The translations under genes and the position numbers were made by a program. 64,000 nucleotides of DNA from Nigrospora sphaerica (taxonomy: Eukaryota > Ascomycota > Sordariomycetes > Amphisphaeriales > Apiosporaceae), in the NCBI GenBank assembly GCA_018287875.1, contig JAGVVL010000022.1, positions 4,588,001 through 4,652,000 of the forward strand. The letters are read 5' to 3'. Below are positions 1 to 10,535 of the stretch, piece after piece; position 1 is the first letter of the stretch; every line of letters begins with the position of its first letter. The notes under the pieces were generated by a model. That model saw only the letters and a list, made by a program, of their open reading frames with translations, was not told the DNA's origin and did not search any database.

Positions 1-1863
1 TGCTGGTCGTGATGATTGTCTTGTTGACGTCTGTGTGGACGGTGTATCCGGATCAGTGTTCACTGCGGCCCAGGTCCGCTGCATGTCCACATTCAACCCA
101 ACTGACGCTGCCAGTTCGTTGACCATGACATAGTCCAATTGGTTCTCCACCCCGCGCAGCTTGCTGGAGATGTGCACGAAGTTGCTGTCCTTATTGATGT
201 TGTACACCATCCAGATGACTGACAGAGCCATGTAGGCGTGGCGCCAGCGTTGCTGTCGGTTACAATAGCAGGGCGTCCAGCTGATCTTGAGGTTCGGGAA
301 CCTGTCGGCAAGGTTGGCTCTGCTTAAAGCCTGTCGAAACAACTCTCCTGTGTTTTCGGCAACGACCTGGTTATCTTTGTCGCCAAACGTGTACACCATA
401 GCACGCTGTAGTCCTGGTGCAAAGATCACCAGCGGCCAAGGACCATAGTCCTCATCGTCATGCGCTGCTCTGCAGATGCAGATGTAGCCGTCCGCGTAGG
501 TCGTTCGCAATCGTGCTTGCATGTCGTTGTTCAGGTCGTTTGGGGCGTTGGGCTTGTCGTCAAGCGCCGACGGTGTGTCTTCCGTCAAACACCACCTGAG
601 CGTCGTGTTGATCATCGATGTGAGGGCGTCAAAGTCCGCTCCTAGCATGGTCTTGCCTTCGGCGTACCTGAAGATGGTACGAAGGACAGCGTCCTGAGTT
701 CCTGTCTTCCAGTTCTTCTGGTTCGTGATGGGCAAGGGTCTTGTCAATGACTCGCGCATGGTCTTGATCGGGGTTGACTGTAGTGAGTCCCAGCTGCGTA
801 CTGGTGTGTCGTCCCTTGTGGTGCTTTCCCACTTTGGCATGGGTACCGAGGATCTCTCGCGTCCAATTACTCTCCCTAGGTTCTCCAGTTCGTCCCAGTG
901 GAGTGAGCTGATCCTTGATCCGGGCTTGGTCTCTGCAGACAAGTACTTAGGCGACTCTTCTAGGGGTAGGAGGTTGTCTTTGTCGGTTCCATGGTCATCG
1001 ATACCGAAACGGAAGTTGCAGTTCTTCTGCATGACCTGGTACATCCGTCGTATAGCAGCGGTGAAGTTGCGTTGATTAACGACTTCCCTGACGACCTCCT
1101 TGATCAATGTACCTTGAGAGAGGTGCCAGGCCAGCAGGATCATGAAGTGGTTGTCTGCCCAGCATGCACTCGCGTGGATGCCCTTGTAGATGTGGACTGC
1201 TTTCCCCCAGTTGCCTTCACGTCTCCCGTCTAGGATGCGCTCCCAGACCACTCGGCCGGCGTGGTACCCATAGTCGAGGTACTGGTCGTCTGTTATTTTG
1301 AAAGGGGAGAAAACGTGGAGCCGATTCTTGTCGTAGACGCACAGCAGGTGGTTCTCTCTGTCGCTGTCTGGGTGCTTCGCGTTGATCATGATGGCAAAGT
1401 TGTCGCACAGTCCTTTCTCCCAGTTGGACCTGGCCATGGGTGAGATGTGCTCTTTCCATGTGCTGTGGTTTGTGTTGATCGTGCCAAGGAAGACCGTTCT
1501 TTTGTTCGCATTCCATAACAGCGCCAGGATCTTCTCGGTGTCTGGGTAACTGACTGGTCTTTTTAGTACGAACCGACGTACTGCTTCCCAGATCGCTGCT
1601 GAGTATGCAGTTGGTTCCGCTCGGTCGCGGGTCACTTTCTCGGCCTTGGTCGCGACTGCCGTGTCCGGAAGCTTTGTGATCAAGGGAATACCGTCCTCAC
1701 TGCGTTCGAATGGATGGCTGATCGGGAGGTTGTCGTTGGTCTCGACGCTCCAGAGGTCAGCGTCATAATCCTTCGCAATACTCTCTTGTAGTGCCACCAG
1801 CGCTGCCTTCTTCCCTTGGAAGACGTTGAAGTCTTCCATCTGGCCGAAATGGACGTCTTCCAT
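1..1863 (-). CDS. Large accessory ORF of element A, function unknown (copy 1, partial at window edge)
   Basis: Open from ATG at 1863 to the left edge (621 codons visible). Copy 2 shows the full protein would be 935 residues. Not part of the normal gypsy set and with no transmembrane segment or signal peptide that I can see, so not an envelope. Residues 120-250 have alternating strands, His172 in NHLLCVYDKNRLHVF and Cys234 in ASACWADNHFMILLAWHL. The 62-residue gap and local pattern recall Ulp1-type cysteine proteases, but the usual HW, Asp and Gln-Cys-Gly signatures are missing, so this is weak. A second, similar pattern lies at about 459-558. Residues 600-840 are Pro/Ser/Thr/Arg-rich and probably disordered. 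It starts just after a TGATCA palindrome. Confidence 0.7.
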   Translation of the reverse strand, partial: MEDVHFGQMEDFNVFQGKKAALVALQESIAKDYDADLWSVETNDNLPISHPFERSEDGIPLITKLPDTAVATKAEKVTRDRAEPTAYSAAIWEAVRRFVLKRPVSYPDTEKILALLWNANKRTVFLGTINTNHSTWKEHISPMARSNWEKGLCDNFAIMINAKHPDSDRENHLLCVYDKNRLHVFSPFKITDDQYLDYGYHAGRVVWERILDGRREGNWGKAVHIYKGIHASACWADNHFMILLAWHLSQGTLIKEVVREVVNQRNFTAAIRRMYQVMQKNCNFRFGIDDHGTDKDNLLPLEESPKYLSAETKPGSRISSLHWDELENLGRVIGRERSSVPMPKWESTTRDDTPVRSWDSLQSTPIKTMRESLTRPLPITNQKNWKTGTQDAVLRTIFRYAEGKTMLGADFDALTSMINTTLRWCLTEDTPSALDDKPNAPNDLNNDMQARLRTTYADGYICICRAAHDDEDYGPWPLVIFAPGLQRAMVYTFGDKDNQVVAENTGELFRQALSRANLADRFPNLKISWTPCYCNRQQRWRHAYMALSVIWMVYNINKDSNFVHISSKLRGVENQLDYVMVNELAASVGLNVDMQRTWAAVNTDPDTPSTQTSTRQSSRPA

Positions 1864-2336
1864 AGTGGAAAGTCTTGATCAAGACAGGAAGGTGATCAAG
1901 GTAGAATAGGGTTCCTTAACAGTGTGCAGTTCGGGGTACGAGTAGTGTGTGATGTTCTCTGGTGACCAGAGGTGCGGAGGATGTTGTTGGAGGGAAGAGG
2001 AGTGCTTGCGGGAGCAGAGGAGCGATGTCAGATACTTATCCTTGGAGGCTTTTGGCCAGGAGACTCCAGGTCGCTTTGTGACTCGTAAGGAGGGCGCGTG
2101 ACTGCTTTCGGTGAGTTGTTGATTGCGGTATTGAATGGCCATCCGATGTTGTTAGTCACTTGTTGTCATTTGGCGTTGGGAATGATTGCGGAGTCTCGAC
2201 CTGACTAGGCTGTACCCGTCCTTGTTCTTCTTTTGTTCTTTGCATCATTGCGCCTCTGGTCTCTCTTCGTCCCCCAGAACAACACACACACTCATGTCTT
2301 CATTGTCTTGATCAACATCTTCCTCAAGTTGTCGCC
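1864..2336. promoter_or_regulatory. Internal divergent promoter region of element A
   Basis: 473 bp between two start codons facing away from each other (large ORF on minus at 1863, cysteine-cluster gene on plus at 2337). It contains TGATCA at 1876, 1893 and 2309; the first lies in a 14-bp perfect palindrome (1872-1885), nine bases before the start codon of the large ORF. An 87-codon ORF on the minus strand (1879-2142) could be an upstream ORF; it is broken in copy 2 by a one-base difference, so I do not call it a gene. Confidence 0.55.
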
Positions 2337-3233
2337 ATGTCTTCCCAGCATCTGGAGCGGTACCGGCTGCCTCTCTTATCGCAGTCGCAGCGGCAGGGGT
2401 TTCGCGACGGGGCTGTGTACACTGTGCGCGCCAACGAAGCAATCCATTTGATGCCGGCTGTTGAGGAAGGCGACGAAATGGTTGAACTGCATCTCGACAA
2501 CTTGTCGCAGGTGCGCAAGTTCTTCTTAGAGCACTCGGAGTTTGGCAAGGGTAGGCGCGACAAGAATTCGAAGTCGATTTCGCATACTCATTTGGCGGTA
2601 AGTCGCTTCCCTCTGACCAGTGTGCTTGGCCCCGTTCTGACCGGTGGAATGTCTTGATCAGATCCTGGGCCATCTGACCATCACCACTATGCCCTCCAAT
2701 GAGCACACCTATTTGCAGTGGGTGTTCGACAGAGCGTTGTTCGAGGGGAAGGATAATCAGGCTGTCCAGAACATCTTGGGGTGGTACCGCCCTGATCAAC
2801 AGCTTCCACCCATCTTTGTGGAGGCAAACCGTGGTGGTCCCTTCGGCTGGGTTATCGGCAAGTTGCTATCCCGAGGAGAGACAGCAGCTGCTGTCCTGGT
2901 CCAGGCGTATGGGAAAGCAAACCCCATGCCTTGCGAACATTGCGAGTCCCTGCTGCGGGATGCTGATACGGAGGACACGCGCGGCATGGCGCCATTCTTC
3001 GGTTGTGTTTCTCTCCTCAGTATCATGCGAGTTGCGGTAACTGCTTGATGGTTGGACGCAATACCTCGTGCAGCTGGTGTATCCATGGGAAGATGCTTGG
3101 AGATCTTCAGAAGAGGGGAAAGACGAAGCTCGGCCTGTCGTCTGCTGATACCAAGGGCGGCTTGGTCATCAAGGGAAAGGAACTGGAAAAGATGGGCAGG
3201 GATTCCTTTGCTGTCCAGGCTTCGTGGAACTGA
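2337..3233 (+). CDS. Antisense cysteine-cluster (DUF3716-like) gene inside element A
   Basis: Two exons, 2337-2597 and 2662-3233. The intron begins GTAAGT, has a CTGAC branch-like site and ends at AG (2661). The spliced product would be about 277 residues. The C-terminal half has seven cysteines spaced C-X2-C-X20-C-X9-C-X2-C-X8-C-X2-C (residues 178-227), which I match by eye to the fungal domain DUF3716, function unknown; it is probably a zinc-binding fold. One frame break lies at 3015-3016 (CTCCTCAG here, CTCCCTCAG in copy 2). It is transcribed against gag-pol and divergently from the large ORF at 1-1863, so its promoter must be internal, not the LTR. A possible nucleic-acid or chromatin role is inference. 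Confidence 0.75.
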
Positions 3234-3596
3234 GGTAGGGGAAAGGTGTACGCTGCGCCTGTGTGTACCCTTGATCAAGGCATGCGCGTTCGGAGTCTGG
3301 TCTTTCTTTGGTCTTTATGGGCCAGCTTCATGCTGAGGCCATAATTCATATCCAATCGTCTTCTTCATCGTCGCTTTTCAAGTTAAGATATGCTGCTGTG
3401 CTGGACAGCAGTCATCAGGTAACGAGTGGAATGTTCTGATCGGCGCTTTAAAGCGCAGGATCTGAACTGAATATCGTCGTAGGGGTACAACACGTCCCCC
3501 AGAACAGTAGAAAGGAAAACGGGAAATCGGTGAAACTGAGGAACTGTGCGGCGAAAGTACCACGACTGTCCCTTTTAAACAAGGTCGTTGGGAGGC
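3234..3596. other. Convergent intergenic segment between pol and the antisense gene
   Basis: 363 bp separate the stop of the antisense gene (plus strand, 3233) from the stop of pol (minus strand, 3597). No ORF is supported. It must hold the 3' ends of two convergent transcripts, and carries a CCTTGATCAAGG palindrome around 3275. Confidence 0.5.
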
Positions 3597-6500
3597 CTAA
3601 AAGTACTCGGGATACTTAACGTAGCCTTCCCGTGTGCCCAAAGGGATCTCAACTTGGATTCTTGACTGGGTCGGCGGTAGTCCTGAACTCGTGGCTTCAT
3701 CGATGCTGATTTCTTGCGGAGGTTTCTTCAGTGGTCTGCCCCTTCTTTTCGGGGGTGGTTTGTCTTGATCAGGACCAGGTATAGGTGCTTGAAGGTCCTC
3801 CTGACTCCATCTATCCTTGTCGGTATCAAGCGGTTCCCAGGTTCCGTCGGGGTCCTTCCTAAAGGCCTTCAGCCTGTCGCCGTGAAAGACTCCTCGGATG
3901 GGGACTCCTGTGACGTCTTGGAGCTTGAAACGGTTGTGAGGCAACGCTTCGACGATCCTGTATGGTCCCATCCATCGGTACTGGAGCTTCCGGTCGTTGG
4001 ACATGTCGATGTGGCGGACGTAGTCGTAAGCAAGGACCAGATGCTCAGTCGTCAGCGGTGAACTTCGTAACTTGGCCTTGTTACGTTGATCAACGTCTTG
4101 CGCACGTCGTTTTCTCTGAGACGCGATCGCTTGGCAAGTCGCTTCGATGTCCGCAGGTCGGTTCTCTAGCATTCGCACCCTTCTGGTGATCAGCTCTTCT
4201 TGGCTCATATCTTCGTTCCAGTTCATGATCCGCCACGTCGGAATGCTCAATTCGAAGGGCATCAAGGGTTCCCTTCCGTACAGGAGTCGGTATGAGGACA
4301 TGCCAAAGTACCGGACCACGGTCCTGTCGGCCCACACAACTAGGGGTAGTAACGCCACCCAGTTCTTGCCAGACCCGTCGGTCATCTTCATTAGCGACTT
4401 AGCAATGCTCTTGTGCCCGTTCTCGATCAAGCCTTGAGTCTTCGAACTGTAGGCGGGTCCTGGTGTGACTGTGAAGCCTAACTTCTTGCCAGCCTTGATG
4501 ACCTCTCCTTTGTTTTCTGGGCCGTTGTCTACTTTGAGGCGCTGGAAGCAGCCATGCTGGTAGATGATGCGTGACTTGATGAACCGCACGATGGTTGCCG
4601 AGTTGATCTTCTTTAATGCCATGGCCTCAAGGTAGCCTGATGCTTCGCAGCGCGCTTCGACAGTTGCGGTGAATCCTTGGCAAGCTGGCATGTACTGTAC
4701 GTCGAGTACCCAGGTCTGAAGGATATCTGTGGGTTCCGTCCAGAGTTGCGCATCCATTGGTCGCTGATCAGAGGCTTTCGCACACTGGAGGCACTCTGAC
4801 TGCCACTGCTTGACATCGGTGTACATATTGGCCCACCAGTATAAGTTGGCAATCCTCTTGTAGGTCGCGTCTCGACCTTTGTGTCCGAGATCCTCGTGTG
4901 CCTGGGCGAAGATATTCTTCTTCTGATCAAGGCTTTCCACAGCTCTGCGTGGTGGTGACTTGGCTGTGGCCTTACGAAACATCACTCCTTCGTGGACAAA
5001 GAAGCGGGTGGCTTCCGTCTTGAACGTAGTGACTACTCTCCTCAGGTGGGGAGTGGTAGGGTCTCGTAATTGGTCTGGCAGCTGTAATGTCTCTAGGTAG
5101 TGGCGATACTCGGCCAGCTTCGTCTGTGGGTTCTGTTGATCAGGCTCGGTTGTGTTGATCTTGGCGTCAATGAAGTCGTCAATGTCCCCTTCGTTCGCGT
5201 CGTCGATGTCGTCGGATAGTCCTCTGCCCTTGCGTGACAATGCGTCCGCGATGACGTTCTTCTTGCCTGGCAAGTGGTGTACTTCGAAAGCGAACAGCTT
5301 GATGTATGCCAGCCACCTTGTCAGTGGTGCTGATGGCAGTAGGTTCATTGAACAGTCATTGAGCTGGTCTCGCAGCGTCCTAGCGTCCGTTTCCAGTCTG
5401 AACTCGGCGCCAAAGAGGTACAGTCGTAGGCGCCGTAAGGCTCTGACGATGGCGAGACACTCCTGCTTGCCGGAGTCGTACTTCTTCTCGGCGTCGTTCC
5501 AACATCCGGACTCGAAGCGAATTGGCCGGTGCTCATCGTTAATCAGTTGGCCAAGTTCAGCTCCCCAGCCTGTACCAGATGCGTCGGTCCTGAGGTAGAA
5601 CTGATGGGTACCGTACTCTGGTTTTCGAAGCGCAACTGCGTCTGCGATCTCGTTCTTCAGGGTATTGAGTGCTTGATCTTGATCAGGACCCCAGGTGAAG
5701 GGCGCTCCTTTCCGTAGTAGCTCTGTTAAAGGTTGCGATTTCATGGCATAGTGGTTGATCCATGCTCTAAAGCATCCTGCCATGCCGAGGAAGCTCCTTA
5801 CTTCACTGACGTCTCTGCAGGCGTTCCACTCGCGGATCTTCATAACCTTCCTCTCGGGTGGCTTGCGGCCATCGGAACCGCACATGTAGCCAACGATTTC
5901 GATCTGGCGCTGGCACCATTGGGACTTGGCGCCGTTAATGGAAACTCCGGCGAGCTCCATGTTGAATAGCACGGCATCCAGGTTCTCTAGATGTTCCAGC
6001 ACAAAGCGTCGGATGCCAGGGAAGCGCTCTTGATCAGCATAACGCTCCGTGGGTCCTTTAACTGGGACGTCGTCGAAGAAGAAATCGGCCTTTTCCTTGG
6101 GAATGTCAAACAAGATCCTGGACATCACTCGAATGAAGTGACCTGGTGAATTGGTGAATCCTTGCGGCAATGTCGTCTGTCGTAGGACTCCAAGCGGTGT
6201 GGAGAACGCTGTCATGTCTCTCGAGGTCTCTGCGAGTGCGCAGTGGTCGTATCCCGAGAATAAGTCGAGTCCGGTGAGTATCTGACAGTTTGCGAAGGGC
6301 TCAGCGAACTCGTCGCTACCTCTGGGCAGGAGCGCGTCTCTAATCGTGACACCATTAAGGCGTGTAGCTGAATTGATAAGGCGTACGCTCCCGTCCTTTT
6401 TCGCAACGACGAACCAGCTGTTGCGGTATGGTCCGTGGCATTCCTCAAGCCAACCTCTCTCGAGTCGTTTCTTCAGGGCCTCAATTGCTTTTGGTAGTAG

Positions 6501-7013
6501 CGCTCCAGGGATTGGGACGTTCTTTGCTTGCCATGCCACATGCGGTACCGTCCGAATGTCGTATGGGGGTGAGATCTCGTGTCGGATTTGGCCCATCTCC
6601 ATTGGGTCCCATGCCAGACAGGCTTCCCGATTCTGTAAGATCTGCTTTAGGACGGCCGTTTCTTGAGGTGTGAGCTCTGAGGTCTTGAGCTGATCAAGGA
6701 CTTCCGCCCATCTGTCGTCGGTTAACCTTTGTCCCAATGGCATGGTCGTGAAGCGTGGTTGCATATTCTTCATTGGCCCGTCCTTTGTTCTCGCAGGCAT
6801 CTCGATTCCTGCCAGCACTGCACCTTTCCAAGACGTGGAGCCTCCTGGAATGCTACCATCTGAAGGGTAGTCGTCGACGGGTTGGACCTTTTGCGCCACT
6901 GTTTTGTACATGGTGTTGACTTGACTCGAGATAGCGTGTTGTCGGACCTCCTGTCCTCGCTGGAGAGATGAGGGCAGTCCTGATCTGCGGCTCGCAGCCC
7001 CATCGTCCCCCAT
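3597..7013 (-). CDS. pol: pol: reverse transcriptase, RNase H and integrase of element A (copy 1, intact)
   Basis: 1138 residues from the first Met; the frame is open further upstream and overlaps the end of the protease frame in the -1 register, so it is probably made by frameshifting. RT is at about 180-420, with LDLFSGYDH (249-257) and a catalytic FFDD box (312-315) instead of the common Y-x-DD. RNase H has Asp477, Glu near 518 and Asp543. Integrase has an H706-X4-H711-X29-C741-X2-C744 zinc finger and a DDE core at D771, D829 and E864, then a GPY/F-like motif near 1013. The basic tail has an AT-hook-like RRGRP near 1090, which may help target AT-rich DNA. It lies convergent to the antisense cysteine-cluster gene (gap 363 bp). 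All key residues are present. Confidence 0.92.
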   Translation of the reverse strand: MGDDGAASRRSGLPSSLQRGQEVRQHAISSQVNTMYKTVAQKVQPVDDYPSDGSIPGGSTSWKGAVLAGIEMPARTKDGPMKNMQPRFTTMPLGQRLTDDRWAEVLDQLKTSELTPQETAVLKQILQNREACLAWDPMEMGQIRHEISPPYDIRTVPHVAWQAKNVPIPGALLPKAIEALKKRLERGWLEECHGPYRNSWFVVAKKDGSVRLINSATRLNGVTIRDALLPRGSDEFAEPFANCQILTGLDLFSGYDHCALAETSRDMTAFSTPLGVLRQTTLPQGFTNSPGHFIRVMSRILFDIPKEKADFFFDDVPVKGPTERYADQERFPGIRRFVLEHLENLDAVLFNMELAGVSINGAKSQWCQRQIEIVGYMCGSDGRKPPERKVMKIREWNACRDVSEVRSFLGMAGCFRAWINHYAMKSQPLTELLRKGAPFTWGPDQDQALNTLKNEIADAVALRKPEYGTHQFYLRTDASGTGWGAELGQLINDEHRPIRFESGCWNDAEKKYDSGKQECLAIVRALRRLRLYLFGAEFRLETDARTLRDQLNDCSMNLLPSAPLTRWLAYIKLFAFEVHHLPGKKNVIADALSRKGRGLSDDIDDANEGDIDDFIDAKINTTEPDQQNPQTKLAEYRHYLETLQLPDQLRDPTTPHLRRVVTTFKTEATRFFVHEGVMFRKATAKSPPRRAVESLDQKKNIFAQAHEDLGHKGRDATYKRIANLYWWANMYTDVKQWQSECLQCAKASDQRPMDAQLWTEPTDILQTWVLDVQYMPACQGFTATVEARCEASGYLEAMALKKINSATIVRFIKSRIIYQHGCFQRLKVDNGPENKGEVIKAGKKLGFTVTPGPAYSSKTQGLIENGHKSIAKSLMKMTDGSGKNWVALLPLVVWADRTVVRYFGMSSYRLLYGREPLMPFELSIPTWRIMNWNEDMSQEELITRRVRMLENRPADIEATCQAIASQRKRRAQDVDQRNKAKLRSSPLTTEHLVLAYDYVRHIDMSNDRKLQYRWMGPYRIVEALPHNRFKLQDVTGVPIRGVFHGDRLKAFRKDPDGTWEPLDTDKDRWSQEDLQAPIPGPDQDKPPPKRRGRPLKKPPQEISIDEATSSGLPPTQSRIQVEIPLGTREGYVKYPEYF

Positions 7014-7156
7014 AACCTCATCTCGAAGCGACCGTAGAAAGTCCAGTAGGGTATCGTCCGAGAATCCCAGGAGGACATTGTCCTCATGCTCATCGTATGG
7101 TGGAGACTCTTGATCAGTGCTATCCGCCGCTCTGATGACGTTCAGGGAGAATGCTG

Positions 7157-9916
7157 TTAGTGCGATCTTCTCAGAATCCTTGTTGGGGTGGTGCAGCCTT
7201 TGGATGCTACTGCGTCGGCTGACAAGCGCAGTAGCCCGGCTTTTTCCGTCGCTGTGGCCATTGATCGAGACTTTCCACTAGTCTGCTTCTCGTCTGGTGT
7301 GATGGGGACTCTGATCTTCGTGTTGCCAATCAAGAATTCCGCTGAGGGCTTCGTATCCACAGGAACGTTGTAGATAAGCGTAGCACGTGTCTTTGATAGG
7401 AAGGGCAAGCCAAGGATCATGTCGTGGCCTGTTGTCTCTGCGCGCACCACTGCAAAGTTGTCCTTCACCTTACAGTCGGCGAGCCACACGTAATCCTCTA
7501 ACATGCCAACGGTGCTAGTGGGCTTGTCGGTCTCCGACCATCCTTTGATTGGCATTGTTCCGTCGACCACGTACAGCGAGTTCTGTTCGCAATAGCGCGA
7601 CGAGATAATGTTGAGCGCCGCCCCTGTGTCGACCAGGGCCCAAAGGATGCTCTCATCTCCGGTTGGTCCGACTCTCACTGGGATCCTTCCCAAGGGCTTT
7701 GTCCCGACTGACATGCTCGCAATCCTCTCGATAAGCCGCGCGTCCTTCTGATCAGGGGTTCGGTCGAGTACCGCAGGTAAGCCCTCCATACTGGCTTCTG
7801 GTTGTTTGGTGCTTGTCCGTACCAAGTTGACCGTCCCGGGGTAAATACTTTCGTCGTCCTTGGGTCTCGTCCTCATGCTCCTGATGACGCGCTTAGTTGC
7901 CGTCTCGAGATCAACGACCTCCTCAATTCCTTGTTGTCTTTCGACGCTCTCCTTTGCTAACTCGAGCAATCCGAGACCAGCGGCTGGGACTTCACTTATC
8001 AGGTCCAGCAGGCTGATCGCGACGTTCTTGTCGCCGACAGTTCGCTGCAGTCGTTCCTTCCAGCGCTTGACATCTTGATCAGTGGTCTGCGCAGACAGTC
8101 TCATCTCTGGCCCCATCGACTGGCTGGGCTCAGCGTCCTTCATGACGTATGAACCATCGTTCTTACGTATACGCTTCTCGGCAGCGTTCACAGCCGTCTC
8201 TATGTCCGAGTCCTGGATCTCTTCGACTGTCGCGACTCGGGCGATCGGTTCCTGCTTGGCTTGTACGACCCGGAACCCATCGTTGTCATAGCCAGTGACT
8301 TCGTACTGGAAATCTTGCCCAGGTGCGGTAGCGACCGTGAGGTTGTCGCAGAGTTCGATAGTGGTGACGGAGGGGTCTTTACGCCTTGATCAACGATGCG
8401 CCCATGCTGCTGGCTCTCTTCGGCTTTGTGTATGGCGACGTCCTCTTGGGTGATCTGGCTGGGCGTCGTGAGGAACAGCATATTCCTAGCAATCGCCTGT
8501 TGTCTGTACGTCCCCTCCGATTGACGAAAATGTCCTTCAGCAACTCCCAGAGGCAAGGGATCCTTCGGCGTCTTGTCCAATCGTTCAGGTCTTCCTGGAG
8601 CCATTCGCCTGGTTCCGAACGGGTGCCCATCCGCCATTGCTTAAGGTCCGGCACAAAGTGAACCACCTTCTCCTGTTCCAGGTAAGCCTTGCAAGGGCAC
8701 CGCGGGCTCTTATGGTCAGGCTTGCCACAAACATAGCAGCTATCGAAATCATGGAACTGGATGAACTCTGGTCGGCTCTCAGGGATGATCCTGTCGAACG
8801 AGCCTCGTCCCCCTCGACCTCCTTGGCCGAAGCGAGAGTAACCGGAGGGTCCCATGGCGTTGATCTGGGGTGGGTCGCGTTGATCATCGCGTGCTCCCAG
8901 TGCCGTCATCATCTGGATCCTCATATTTTCCATCATCGCTCGAACTTCATCCATTGGGTCTGGCTGGCTTGGCTTCTGCTGCTGCTGAGGCTGAAAAGGC
9001 TGGTACGGATTAACCGGCGGAGGTTGCTGAGCCTGGACTGGCGGGTTCAGTTGTCTTGCGGTGCGCGCGGTCCTCTGATCGTGCATCGCTTGCTCTTCCG
9101 CATGGATCCTGGCGCTCTCAGGGTCTAGTCCGTTGGCGAAGGTGATTTCCTCAATCATCCACTTCAGCATGTGACTGCAGGTCTCCTGGTAGTCGGCTCC
9201 AGGGTTCCATTTGTACAGCTTGTGTTGGATGGACGGGTGGAATCTCTTGATCAAACCTTCCTTCGTCGCCCTGGCATGCGATCCAGTGGATCCGGCCACG
9301 TTCTTAAGCTCCTGCGCGAGGCGCTGGTGTTCTTGAATGTAGCTGTGGATCTCCTTATAGTCGCTCAGCTTTGGTCCCGACTCAAGGTCGTTCAACTTCT
9401 GCGTGACTGGAATCTGCTGCAGCAGATCCCCCATCTTGAACTCCGAGATCATGTTGGCCTTCATCTCTCTCCAAGTCTTGCTTTTGTCGAGACAATTCTT
9501 GACATTGAACAGCGTCTGCTGACCCTCGCAATAGGCCAACACTTCGTCCATCAGGTCTTGATCAGAGAATCTGTACCTTCGCATGTGCAGGTCAAACATC
9601 TCGAGAAAGCTGGACACGTTGTTCCCATCAAAACGCAAGTGGGGGTATCTGCTGGGGTCCGGAGGGGTCGCGACATCGCCCATACCCAGGGAGGAACTTC
9701 CATTGGATGCGCATGGCCTTGATCAGGATGAGGATAAGCAGGACCTGGCCCGTCTTGCGTTCCTTTTCCTTTCTCAGTTGCCATTGCATCCAGTTGGTCA
9801 GGGTCTGCCTGCGAATGTTGCTGGTGGACTTCGTCGTTCGGCGTCTTCTCAGGGGTATTGTCAATTGCAAGGCTTTTTGGGGCAAAGTTCTGATCAGAGT
9901 CGTCGGAGGTAGACAT
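7157..9916 (-). CDS. gag: gag-protease polyprotein of element A (copy 1, three 1-bp frame breaks)
   Basis: In copy 2 the equivalent span is exactly 2763 bp (921 codons) in one frame, so the ancestral gene is a single gag-protease ORF of 920 residues starting MSTSDDSD. In copy 1 the frame is broken at three short runs: 9664-9667, 8512-8515 and 8372-8375. Each has four identical bases where copy 2 has five. Shown by sequence: an acidic N-terminus, a retrotransposon gag-like helical region, a Gln/Pro-rich stretch, a Gly/Arg-rich patch, and a CX2CX4HX4C zinc knuckle (CYVCGKPDHKSPRC, residues 316-329 of the segment starting at 9683). An aspartic protease follows with LVDTGA (Asp188 of the last segment, starting at 8191) and a second ILGLPFL motif. 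Gag packages the RNA; the protease matures the polyprotein. The breaks may be assembly errors. Confidence 0.85.
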
Positions 9917-10535
9917 AATACTTGCTTCGTGCTCAGTGTCCTGTCCATGATGTCCCCTTTCATTGTGACGATCATAAATAGTCACTCGACTCTGAGGTCG
10001 TAGCCATCTTGGCCGACGACTCTGGTAACTTCGTCTCCTCTTCCCCGCACTTTGTTGATCAGAGCATCGCACTAACTGACCTTCCCACTTGGGATAGTCC
10101 GCAATTGTTAGTCTTATCTTTATGGCTGTCTGGAAGACCCTTATAAGGAGGTCTAAAGTGGACACTAGTCCACCTAGACTCCAGCATGCCATTCGCAGTA
10201 CCATAATTAGTAGTATCCACATCTTATCTTGCAGCTCATACAGTGCATTGCTGGCTTCAGCGTGCCGCTTAACATGACTCGAATTGTCAGCATCGCGCTG
10301 TCCTTGCTGGAAACTTTTCCGTTTTACCCCAACATTGGGTCTCTGTGCATTTCGTAACTGGCGCTTTTCGCGCTGATCAATAATTCCCACCATCATGTGA
10401 GGTCTCGTCGGTAATCAAAAGAGGGGTAATACTTCCCGAAAGTCCGGTCTGTTGGGGTACTCAATCTTCCTCAACAACAGATCCGCAACACGGTATCTTC
10501 AGCACGTCTTCAATGCTTCATCGTCTCTCTCTCTT
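9917..10535 (-). other. Leader between PBS and gag of element A copy 1
   Basis: About 620 bp without a supported gene. The frame is partly open upstream of the gag start (a frame from 10396 runs into gag), but no family is recognisable, and in copy 2 this stretch carries stops. It holds TGATCA at 10056 and 10374. Most likely the 5' untranslated leader with packaging signals. Confidence 0.5.

Noticed and set aside
1..1863. Large ORF as a retroviral-type envelope gene
   Set aside because: No signal peptide, no membrane segment, no fusion-peptide-like stretch; composition is soluble with a disordered tail.
1879..2142. 87-residue ORF as an additional element A gene
   Set aside because: Frame changes in copy 2 in a region that is otherwise unmutated, and no recognisable domain; at most an upstream ORF.
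9551..10396. Separate 281-residue protein upstream of gag
   Set aside because: Its C-terminal half is the true gag N-terminus read up to a one-base contraction; its N-terminal half is leader and carries stops in copy 2.
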